Assembly: GCA_040905245.1 (NCBI GenBank)
Contig: JBBDRX010000010.1
Location: forward strand, 1 to 11,821
Direction: 5' to 3'
Origin: JBBDRX01 sp040905245
Lineage (GTDB): Bacteria > Bacteroidota > Rhodothermia > Balneolales > Balneolaceae
DNA: 11,821 nt
This document shows positions 1 to 5,661 of the stretch, piece after piece. The position numbers and the translations under genes were made by a program. Every line of letters starts with the position of its first letter. Positions within the stretch are counted from its first letter, which is position 1. Below the pieces are notes generated by a model. That model had not been told where the DNA came from, made no database searches, and saw only the letters and a program-made list of their open reading frames with translations.

Positions 1-1316
1 TCCTCTCTCAACGCCTCGTACGGCAACCCGTTCGCTCCCGCTTCCCGGCTTTCTGTTCCGGAGGGTTGAACCGGAGAGGACTCTGCAGGAGCAATACGAA
101 CCAGCCAGAACAGTCCGGCCACCATCAGTAGCAGGGCAAAAAGCCCGGTCGCCTCACGAACCGTCAGCAGATCCAGCTCCAGCATCAGGGAGGCAAACGT
201 AACGGAAACCGACTGAGCGAGCGTAAAGAGCAGCCACTCGGTACTGAAAGCACGGCCGCGATAGGTGTCCACCGACCGTCGTTGCAGCAGCACCGTACTC
301 ATAACCCAGTTGGCGCCGGATGCCATGTGGGCAATTGTCACCAGTCCGAACATGACCCAGAGTGAGGAGGAGAAGGCCAAAGGAAGATAGAACACCCCGC
401 AACAGATCATACAGAAGCCCATAGCACGAATCCAGCTGCTCTCCTTCCGAAAGAGGCGCCGTCCCATCACCGGCCCGATTCCGGTTCCGATGCCGCGAGC
501 GGCATAAAGAAGGCCGAGGCCCATACTCCCCATCAGCAGAATCTCCTCGGCAATAATAATTAACAGATAGACGAGAGCCCCCAGGCAGGAGGTCATAAAG
601 CCTTTTGCCAACACCGGGCGAAGAACCGACCGGTTCGACAGCAGGTAGTCGAACCCCTCCCGTATTCCGGTTAGTGGATTTCTGGTTCGGTTTCTCTCCT
701 CCGGAGACATCGTCTCCTGCGGAACAACGGCTTTCCAGATCACCCATCCAGAGTAGAGGTAACTGATGCTGTTGATAACAAATACGAGATCTGTACCCAA
801 AAACGAAGTGGCTACACCGCCCAGTGCCATCCCTGAAGTAAATATGACACTCCAGGAGGCTGCAGACAGAATGTTTGCGTGAACCAGCTCATCATCAGAA
901 GTCACATTGGGTATGGACGAGGTTTTTGCCGGTTGGAAGATAGCAGAAAGCATCATCTGCAGAGCAGTCAGAAGATAGGCCAGCCAGAGCGTTCCAGCCG
1001 AAACAATCAACAGGAATCCGAGAACAATCACCCCCCGGAGAATATCGCACCAGACCATCAACCGACGACGATTGAACCGGTCTGTAATATACCCGGCCAG
1101 TGGCGAAAAAAGAGCCAGGCTAAGCATCTTCACCACAATAATGAGCCCTAACAAAAACTCCGATCCACTGTACTGCTGAATGAGTGCATAGACGGCCAGA
1201 ATACCGAACCAGTCCCCGAAATTGGAGACCACCTGGCTCCACCAGAGTAGCCGGAAATTCCGGTTGTCCCGAAGCAGATCGATATAGGGCGCTGCTTTTT
1301 GGGTGATTTGAAACAT
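1..1316 (-). CDS. MFS exporter, 3' end beyond window
   Basis: An open frame of 438 codons runs from the ATG at 1316 to the left edge without a stop. The protein is very hydrophobic with many membrane-length segments, for example residues 26-48, 55-74, 93-125, 155-183, 236-256, 300-345 and 361-408. The N-terminal phrase RNFRLLWWSQ plus the motif-A loop G75-YITDR-FNRRR after the second segment, and YRGRAF near residue 352, are typical of drug/siderophore-type efflux MFS proteins (MFS_3, EntS/macrolide-efflux-like). The family is usually 400-440 residues, so only a few codons should be missing. The start is fixed: an in-frame TGA lies two codons upstream (1320-1322). No Shine-Dalgarno is visible. 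It lies 87 bases downstream of dut on the same strand, so it may be the last gene of that operon or have its own promoter. The substrate cannot be read from the sequence. Confidence 0.9.
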   Translation of the reverse strand, partial: MFQITQKAAPYIDLLRDNRNFRLLWWSQVVSNFGDWFGILAVYALIQQYSGSEFLLGLIIVVKMLSLALFSPLAGYITDRFNRRRLMVWCDILRGVIVLGFLLIVSAGTLWLAYLLTALQMMLSAIFQPAKTSSIPNVTSDDELVHANILSAASWSVIFTSGMALGGVATSFLGTDLVFVINSISYLYSGWVIWKAVVPQETMSPEERNRTRNPLTGIREGFDYLLSNRSVLRPVLAKGFMTSCLGALVYLLIIIAEEILLMGSMGLGLLYAARGIGTGIGPVMGRRLFRKESSWIRAMGFCMICCGVFYLPLAFSSSLWVMFGLVTIAHMASGANWVMSTVLLQRRSVDTYRGRAFSTEWLLFTLAQSVSVTFASLMLELDLLTVREATGLFALLLMVAGLFWLVRIAPAESSPVQPSGTESREAGANGLPYEALRE

Positions 1317-1323
1317 ACGTCAG

Positions 1324-1356
1324 GTTTCAGGCTTGTTGAGTCTGAAATGTTTTTTT
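1324..1356 (+). terminator. Terminator-like hairpin with T-tract, facing away from both neighbours
   Basis: A stem pairs about 1324-1333 with 1339-1348 (core TTTCAG/CTGAAA, extended by GC/GT pairs), followed on the plus strand by seven T at 1350-1356. In that orientation it resembles a GC-poor intrinsic terminator, but both flanking genes (MFS and dut) are on the minus strand. On the minus strand the same hairpin would sit in the MFS leader, starting 7 bases before its ATG. Its role is unclear. Confidence 0.3.
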
Positions 1357-1403
1357 ACAGGAGCACAGATTATGTGAACGTATGGAAGAACAGCCGCAAC
1401 AGC

Positions 1404-1856
1404 CTAATCCAGACCGGTACTGCCGAACCCGCCCGACCCCCGGTCCGTTTCGTCCAGGTCTTCCACCTGCACGCCGGATACCCGAAGCACCGGAGCAATC
1501 ACCATTTGTGCAATCCGGTCGCCATGCTGAACGGTAAATTGTTCGTCTCCATGATTAATGGCAAGCACCTTGACCTCTCCCCTGTAGTCTGCATCAATCG
1601 TCCCGGGAGTATTGAGCATGGTAATCCCGTTTCGCCAGGCAAGGCCGCTCCTGGGCCGTATCTGAGCCTCATACCCTTTCGGAAGCGCCATCCGGAAGCC
1701 GGTCGGGATCAGGGCCCGGGACCCGGGTGCTATCTGTAATGGTTCATTCAGTGCAGCCCGAATATCCATTCCGGCCGAGTCGGGAGTAGCATACCCGGGC
1801 AGCTCAAGGTTTTCGAGATGTGGAAGTGGTTGAAATCGGATCGTTACTTCGTTCAT
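1404..1856 (-). CDS. dut: Deoxyuridine 5'-triphosphate nucleotidohydrolase (dUTPase)
   Basis: Cytoplasmic trimeric dUTPase: it hydrolyses dUTP to dUMP and pyrophosphate, keeping uracil out of DNA and supplying dUMP for thymidylate synthesis. At 150 residues it has the normal length of the homotrimeric class and all five motifs in order: motif 1 AGMD at 28-31, motif 2 RPRSGL at 67-72, motif 3 GTIDADYRG at 85-93 with the probable catalytic Asp88, motif 4 GDRIAQ at 112-117, and the glycine-rich C-terminal motif 5 RGSGGFGSTG at 139-148, which closes over the substrate. The ATG at 1856 is the only start that keeps the N-terminal strand and motif 1. It places the first 53 bases of dut inside the 3' end of the upstream DUF3108 gene in another frame, so translational coupling is likely. 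There is no clear Shine-Dalgarno. Confidence 0.97.
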   Translation of the reverse strand: MNEVTIRFQPLPHLENLELPGYATPDSAGMDIRAALNEPLQIAPGSRALIPTGFRMALPKGYEAQIRPRSGLAWRNGITMLNTPGTIDADYRGEVKVLAINHGDEQFTVQHGDRIAQMVIAPVLRVSGVQVEDLDETDRGSGGFGSTGLD

Positions 1857-2652
1857 CGATTATTTCATAAGATTTCAGGGTGATACGGACATTCCCGAAG
1901 AGTACACGGACATGCGCCTCCACCGGAATCCTCCGTTCGTCGGTTGCAAACCAGGACCGGAACCGCCCGGTAAACCCGAAGGGGCCGTCAATATCGGCTA
2001 CCCCTTCACTCTCGTACGTCTCGATCGGTTCGGAAAATGCATCATAGCTTCGAAGCTCCGTCTCGGGGCTGCTGACCGCACTCACCATGCCCAGCTCGTC
2101 GTCAATAAAAACCGGCAGCCGGTATGCCTGCTCGGTTCCTGCAAACATCCGGGAGTAGAAAAAGATCACATCTCCCCCACTGGCCGGTTCAACCAGTTCC
2201 AGTGTATCCCGGGGTTCGCCCCGCTCGAAAAAAAGAACCAGGCCCGCCTCCCGGTCAAAAATAATTTCACTTCGTTCCGGTTCGTCGTCGTGCAGATCCG
2301 AACGCCAAAACCGATGACTGTACATCGCCTCGGGGGTATAGGTGAAAAAGTTCTGGTAGTGAACATTCCGGTTGCGGACAAACGGTACCCCGGATCCAGA
2401 CCGCATAATCGTTCTCATCCGTTGTACAGGACGGCCATTCCAGAGGGTGTCCGGCATCAGCTCTACCTCAATCTCTCCCAGATTGAAAAAACTGTAGCGC
2501 ACATTGTAGACGAAACGCTCGCGCACCGACATCAACTCGTGGATATCGGGAGGTGCGATCCGCTGCTCCTCCCCGTTCGACTGCCCGTACAGCGGAAGGA
2601 CGGTCAGCAGCAGAAATAAGCTAATCGATAAAATCTTCAAATAAGTCCTCAT
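1804..2652 (-). CDS. Exported DUF3108-family protein
   Basis: A 282-residue protein with a classical N-terminal signal peptide (MRTYLK, a hydrophobic leucine-rich core, then LYGQ before SNGEE), so it should be exported; there is no lipobox cysteine. The mature part reads as the beta-rich DUF3108 type: a segment near VRYSFFNLGEIEVEL, a middle with aromatic and acidic residues, and an end RVLFGNVRITLKSYE. The molecular function of the family is not established; envelope association is an inference from the signal peptide. Upstream ATGs at 2679 and 2655 are in frame, but the start at 2652 is preferred because AGGA (2657-2660) lies four bases before it and because it begins directly at the basic part of the signal peptide. 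It overlaps the upstream ArsC-like gene by 32 bases and dut by 53 bases. The last 17 residues are Ser/Thr-rich and are encoded wholly in the dut overlap. Confidence 0.85.
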   Translation of the reverse strand: MRTYLKILSISLFLLLTVLPLYGQSNGEEQRIAPPDIHELMSVRERFVYNVRYSFFNLGEIEVELMPDTLWNGRPVQRMRTIMRSGSGVPFVRNRNVHYQNFFTYTPEAMYSHRFWRSDLHDDEPERSEIIFDREAGLVLFFERGEPRDTLELVEPASGGDVIFFYSRMFAGTEQAYRLPVFIDDELGMVSAVSSPETELRSYDAFSEPIETYESEGVADIDGPFGFTGRFRSWFATDERRIPVEAHVRVLFGNVRITLKSYEIIDERSNDPISTTSTSRKP

Positions 2653-2962
2653 CATATCCTGCCAGTACGGCATCGCCATTCGTCATCAGCGGCCTTTTGA
2701 TCATCACCTGATGTTCCAGAAGAAGATCGAACAGTTCACTGTCGCTCAGATCTTTTTTGGACAACCCGAGCTGTCTCCACTTCATTCCCCTCCGGTTAAC
2801 GAGGGTGTCCAGCCCCACCTTGCGTTCAAATTTCTGCAGTTCCTCCTCTGTAAGCGGAGCCTTCTTGAGGTCTACAAATGTAAATGGCACCTTATTTTGC
2901 TCAAGCCAGCGCCGGGTATCACGTATCTTATTGCAATTCCTGATGCCGTATAGTGTAATCAT
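2621..2962 (-). CDS. ArsC/Spx/YffB-family thioredoxin-fold protein
   Basis: A 113-residue protein starting MITLYGIRNC, which is the first strand and active-site loop of the ArsC/Spx fold. Cys10 lies in NCNK, so there is one cysteine where Spx has CxxC. Arg57/Arg58 (VNRRG) and Arg90 in MIKRPLM match the positions of two arginines that bind oxyanion or thiol in arsenate reductases. The ending GDAVLAGYDED resembles the YffB-like branch rather than true ArsC. It may be a glutathione- or thiol-dependent reductase, but arsenate reduction should not be assumed: there is no arsenic gene nearby. Length is normal for the family. It is the first gene of the minus-strand cluster with DUF3108 and dut, overlapping the next gene by 32 bases. 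No clear Shine-Dalgarno precedes the ATG. Confidence 0.88.
   Translation of the reverse strand: MITLYGIRNCNKIRDTRRWLEQNKVPFTFVDLKKAPLTEEELQKFERKVGLDTLVNRRGMKWRQLGLSKKDLSDSELFDLLLEHQVMIKRPLMTNGDAVLAGYDEDLFEDFID
2657..2660 (-). promoter_or_regulatory. Shine-Dalgarno deciding the DUF3108 start
   Basis: Minus-strand AGGA lies four bases upstream of the ATG at 2652 and only one base upstream of the alternative ATG at 2655. It favours the later start. Confidence 0.5.
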
Positions 2963-3041
2963 CGCTATATTGGAAATGGTTTACGATCCAGGTATAAACC
3001 TGAAGCCGGGATGTGGCCGGCCTGTGAGCACCGACACCGCC

Positions 3042-3049
3042 TAAAGATA
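3042..3049 (-). promoter_or_regulatory. Candidate Bacteroidota-type -7 element for the minus-strand operon
   Basis: Read on the minus strand this is TATCTTTA, seven of eight positions of the Bacteroidota TAnnTTTG element, about 80 bases upstream of the ArsC-like ATG and within an AT-rich patch. The upstream -33 element is not convincing. The same divergent region (2963-3114) contains a CAGGT-ATAA-ACCTG inverted repeat at 2989-3002 between this element and the gene, which could be an operator or a small leader hairpin. I could not identify a convincing promoter for the plus-strand lipoprotein gene. Confidence 0.25.
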
Positions 3050-3114
3050 CAATTTATCAGACCTATTGTAACCGTATTCCAATCCAAACATCCCGTCGAA
3101 TCGAATTCTCTGAA

Positions 3115-3669
3115 ATGAGTCAACTACACGAAACATCCAACAATATACGTTTTCTTTCCCATCGGCCGGTGTGGCTGTTGCTGCTCGCTCTGGTACTTGC
3201 GGGATGTTCGGCCCAGAACGATCAACGGGAGTTTGAACAGGAAGCGCTCCAGGCACCTGATGGATACACCCAAACCGACGGACACGGCAAGATAGACAAA
3301 ATACAAAACGACCCGGATGACTGGCGCACCGCTCCCTTTTTCCAGGGGTTGATAACAGTAGATCCCGCCTTTCCGAATCCGGCTTTATCGACGGATGATA
3401 TCGTAATACAGACTCATATAACGACTGGGGATACAAATATCAGAGACCTGGTTGCCTACGTCTATTACCACAGCACCTCCTCACCCCTCAAACCCGTAGG
3501 CAATCCAATATCGATCAGTTCGGGTTTCGGCCAATACGACATTAATTTTACTGCCAGTGAGCTGGCCCGGTTCAACAATGCGAGCGGGCTCTACCGCCTT
3601 ATCCTCTACGACAGCAACTCGTCCAACTACGGAAACATCGTCAGTTATGGAGATATTCTGATCGAATAG
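3115..3669 (+). CDS. Lipoprotein of unknown function
   Basis: A 184-residue protein whose N-terminus carries an 18-residue polar stretch, a hydrophobic run rich in leucine (about residues 19-29) and the lipobox LAGC with Cys31. It should be processed by signal peptidase II and lipid-anchored, probably at the outer membrane since position +2 is Ser, not Asp. Residues 32-70 are polar and acidic. Residues about 73-100 hold WRTAPFFQG and PAFPNP, and the rest alternates hydrophobic and polar residues as in a beta-sandwich (VAYVYYHS, YRLILYDS, ending GDILIE). I do not recognise the family. It is the first plus-strand gene after the divergent intergenic region. The next gene begins 50 bases downstream; that gap holds only a small ATTGC/GCAAT hairpin (3672-3688) without a T-tract, so read-through toward murA is possible. 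Confidence 0.8.
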   Translation: MSQLHETSNNIRFLSHRPVWLLLLALVLAGCSAQNDQREFEQEALQAPDGYTQTDGHGKIDKIQNDPDDWRTAPFFQGLITVDPAFPNPALSTDDIVIQTHITTGDTNIRDLVAYVYYHSTSSPLKPVGNPISISSGFGQYDINFTASELARFNNASGLYRLILYDSNSSNYGNIVSYGDILIE

Positions 3670-3719
3670 TCATTGCGCTTTTGGCAATACGACGCACACG
3701 TTCTATCTTCTTTTTCCTT

Positions 3720-3977
3720 ATGAAACTGACTACTTCAGAACTGGAGATACTCGATGTAATGATCTACCCGGAACCGTTCCATCAGCTCATGGACGAGACC
3801 GGCATGGATCCCGGATCCCTTCGGGACGACCTGATTCATCTCGTCAGCCACGGCTATGTCGAAGTTTACCTGAAAGATGGCAGCCGATCCGTATCTCCGT
3901 TCTATGACATCGATAACCTACACAAATTTGCTTTCAAGGCGACCCGATCGGGACTCACAGCCCTGCAACGTCGCTGA
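3720..3977 (+). CDS. Small winged-helix-like protein upstream of murA
   Basis: An 85-residue protein, MKLTTSELEILDVMIYPEPF onward. The pattern of a first helix (SELEILDVM), a short second helix (HQLMDETG), a putative recognition helix (LRDDLIHLVSHGYV), then a beta hairpin around EVYLKDGSRSVSPFY, and a last helix ending in TRSGLTAL, is that of a winged-helix fold. Whether it binds DNA is not shown. The start ATG at 3720 is chosen because it begins at the conserved-looking MKLT; an in-frame TTG at 3681 would add 13 residues of no recognisable character. There is no Shine-Dalgarno: the sequence before it is pyrimidine-rich. It ends 25 bases before the murA GTG, so the two are very likely co-transcribed, which makes a role in controlling murA or cell-envelope genes a reasonable but unproven guess. 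Confidence 0.7.
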   Translation: MKLTTSELEILDVMIYPEPFHQLMDETGMDPGSLRDDLIHLVSHGYVEVYLKDGSRSVSPFYDIDNLHKFAFKATRSGLTALQRR

Positions 3978-3991
3978 CAACAAGCCAGACC

Positions 3992-3995
3992 GGAG
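3992..3995 (+). promoter_or_regulatory. Shine-Dalgarno setting the GTG start of murA
   Basis: GGAG with seven bases before the GTG at 4003 is the best ribosome binding site in the window. It decides against the in-frame ATG at 3877, which would add 42 unrelated residues and overlap the preceding gene by 101 bases. Confidence 0.7.
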
Positions 3996-4002
3996 ACAAG
4001 AG

Positions 4003-5289
4003 GTGGATAAATTTACAATTCAGGGGCCGACCCCGCTTCGGGGAACCATTCCGATCAGCGGTTCAAAAAATGCAGCCCTCCCCCTGATGGCTGCTGCCCT
4101 GCTGGCCGATGGGCCCACAGTGATTACACATGTTCCGAAACTCAAAGATATTTACACTTTCAACAATGTGCTGCGTGTAACCGGCACACACGTTCAGTTC
4201 GATGGGTTGGCCAACCGTCTGATTATCGACCCTTCGCATCTGGCACATATCGAGGCACCCTACGATCTCGTCCGGAAAATGCGGGCCTCCTTCTATATGC
4301 TCGGCAGCCTTGTCGGCCGGACCGGCCAGGCCCGTGTCTCCCTTCCAGGCGGGTGTGCATGGGGGCCCCGGCCGGTGGATCTGCATCTGAAAGGCCTGGA
4401 GGCGATGGGAGTTCAACTGGACCTGGACGGTGGATATGTTGTGGCGAAAACCGGAAAAACCCTGCCGAAAACGGAGTTTACACTGAACCCGAGCAGTGTT
4501 GGTGCCACGATCAATCTTCTTCTGGCTGCTGTATTGAGAAGTGAACAGTTCACGATCCGGAATGCCGCCAAAGAACCGGATGTGGTTCAGCTCTGTGAAG
4601 CTTTACTGAAGATGGGTGCCGATATTGAAGGAGCGGGAACAGATACACTGACCATTCGCCGGGTCGGAAAGTTAAAAGCAGTCCCCCTGCGCAACTCCCC
4701 CGATCGAATCGAAACCGGCACCTTCATGATTGCGGCAGCCATGCACCCCGAATCGGATCTGCTGTTGACCGACACCAACCCGGAAGACCTGGGTGTTTTT
4801 TCAGAAACACTCTCCCAAACCGGAGCAATCATCGAAACCGCACCGGACCGGATTCGTGTTCAGGCCCCGGAAAGTATACGCCCCGTCTCGATCGAAACAG
4901 CTATCTATCCCGGCTTCCCGACCGACCTGCAGGCCCAGTGGTCCACCATGATGACCCAGGCGGAAGGCCGTTCCACCGTAACGGATGCCATCTACATGGA
5001 CCGTTTCAGCTATGTTCCCGAACTGAAACGACTTGGTGCCAATATGAGCGTATACGGCAACAAGGTCTCCATTGAGGGACCAAACCGTCTCAGTGGCGCT
5101 TCTGTTATGAGTACGGATCTGCGAGCCAGCGTAAGCCTTGTTCTCGCGGGAATGGTCTCACGTGGCGAAACCAACGTGCTTCGAATTTATCATCTGGACC
5201 GGGGCTACGAAGATCTGGAACAGAAGTTAAACCGGGTCGGGGCATCGATTCAGAGAAGTGAGGATCCCCCGGAACCGGCCGCCTCGTGA
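4003..5289 (+). CDS. murA: UDP-N-acetylglucosamine 1-carboxyvinyltransferase (MurA)
   Basis: Catalyses the first committed step of peptidoglycan synthesis in the cytoplasm, moving the enolpyruvyl group of phosphoenolpyruvate onto UDP-GlcNAc. With the GTG start it is 428 residues, the usual length. Signature residues are in place: Lys22 and Asn23 in SGSKNAALP, Cys118 in LPGGCAWGPRPVD (the loop cysteine alkylated by fosfomycin, so the enzyme should be sensitive to it), Asp308 in FPTDLQAQ (general base region), Arg374 in TDLRAS, and Arg400 in HLDRGYE. The two-domain inverted alpha/beta barrel is complete. Spacing to the winged-helix gene upstream is 25 bases and the GGAG site lies in that gap. 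The codon use looks like its neighbours. A weak terminator candidate follows, so this is probably the last gene of its transcript. Confidence 0.97.
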   Translation: MDKFTIQGPTPLRGTIPISGSKNAALPLMAAALLADGPTVITHVPKLKDIYTFNNVLRVTGTHVQFDGLANRLIIDPSHLAHIEAPYDLVRKMRASFYMLGSLVGRTGQARVSLPGGCAWGPRPVDLHLKGLEAMGVQLDLDGGYVVAKTGKTLPKTEFTLNPSSVGATINLLLAAVLRSEQFTIRNAAKEPDVVQLCEALLKMGADIEGAGTDTLTIRRVGKLKAVPLRNSPDRIETGTFMIAAAMHPESDLLLTDTNPEDLGVFSETLSQTGAIIETAPDRIRVQAPESIRPVSIETAIYPGFPTDLQAQWSTMMTQAEGRSTVTDAIYMDRFSYVPELKRLGANMSVYGNKVSIEGPNRLSGASVMSTDLRASVSLVLAGMVSRGETNVLRIYHLDRGYEDLEQKLNRVGASIQRSEDPPEPAAS

Positions 5290-5313
5290 TTTCCATCGGG
5301 ACGCTTATTTTTT
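5285..5313 (+). terminator. Weak intrinsic terminator candidate after murA
   Basis: CGT-GAT (5285-5290) can pair with ATC (5295-5297) and ACG (5301-5303) across a GGG bulge, followed by CTTA and six T at 5308-5313. The stem is short and interrupted and begins within the murA stop codon region, so this is tentative. Confidence 0.3.
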
Positions 5314-5661
5314 GATGATATTGTACTATATTGCAAACAGGGTCTTGAGTAGAAGAGAATTATTGAATAACGACTTTTATCAAATTGATATTCAGGTATT
5401 TACATATTATGCCCTGGCTTTTCGCCTGCACACTGAATGTGCCTGGTCGCAAGCCTGAGGAGTGCTTCACCCGGAACCGGTCCGACAAGGATATGTGTCC
5501 CGAACGACCCCGTCACAGAAATTTGAATTACGCCTCTCCACTGTCTGTACAACTATCTCCGGAAGCATCTGAGGAGAGTTGTAGTACATACCCCCTTCAG
5601 CTGTACCAAAATACTGGAAGCTGTTGGATGGAGGGACTGCGTACGAAATTTGCACAACTGC
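5314..5661 (+). promoter_or_regulatory. Non-coding, partly structured leader of rng
   Basis: No credible gene fills this stretch. The first 100 bases (about 5304-5410) are markedly AT-rich and probably hold the rng promoter, though several -35/-10-like combinations compete and I will not choose one. The rest can fold locally: GCACA-CTGAA-TGTGC at 5428-5442, enclosed by GGCTT (5416-5420) and AAGCC (5451-5455); a strong hairpin ACAAC-TA-TCTCC (5549-5560) with GGAGA-GTTGT (5573-5582) around a 12-base loop; and CAGCT/AGCTG (5598-5602 with 5619-5623). An RNase substrate or translational control region is an inference from structure and position: E. coli RNase E controls its own mRNA through a long leader. 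I saw no match to SRP RNA, RNase P RNA, tmRNA or a tRNA here. Confidence 0.45.

Noticed and set aside
154..747. 197-codon minus-strand open frame within the MFS gene
   Set aside because: It is an out-of-phase shadow: the continuous membrane-protein frame from 1316 to the left edge explains the region.
1912..2619. 235-codon plus-strand open frame opposite the DUF3108 gene
   Set aside because: The minus-strand frame has a clear signal peptide, a ribosome site and family resemblance; the plus-strand product is proline/arginine-rich without recognisable features.
3877..4002. Longer murA start at ATG 3877
   Set aside because: It would add 42 residues absent from the MurA family and overlap the upstream gene; the GTG at 4003 has GGAG seven bases upstream and places the conserved Lys at 22.
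5411..5623. Possible known structural RNA (SRP, RNase P, tmRNA, tRNA)
   Set aside because: The stem near 5549-5582 has a GGAAGC loop start that recalls SRP RNA, but the conserved flanking bases and helix arrangement are missing; no tRNA T-loop or CCA pattern is present.
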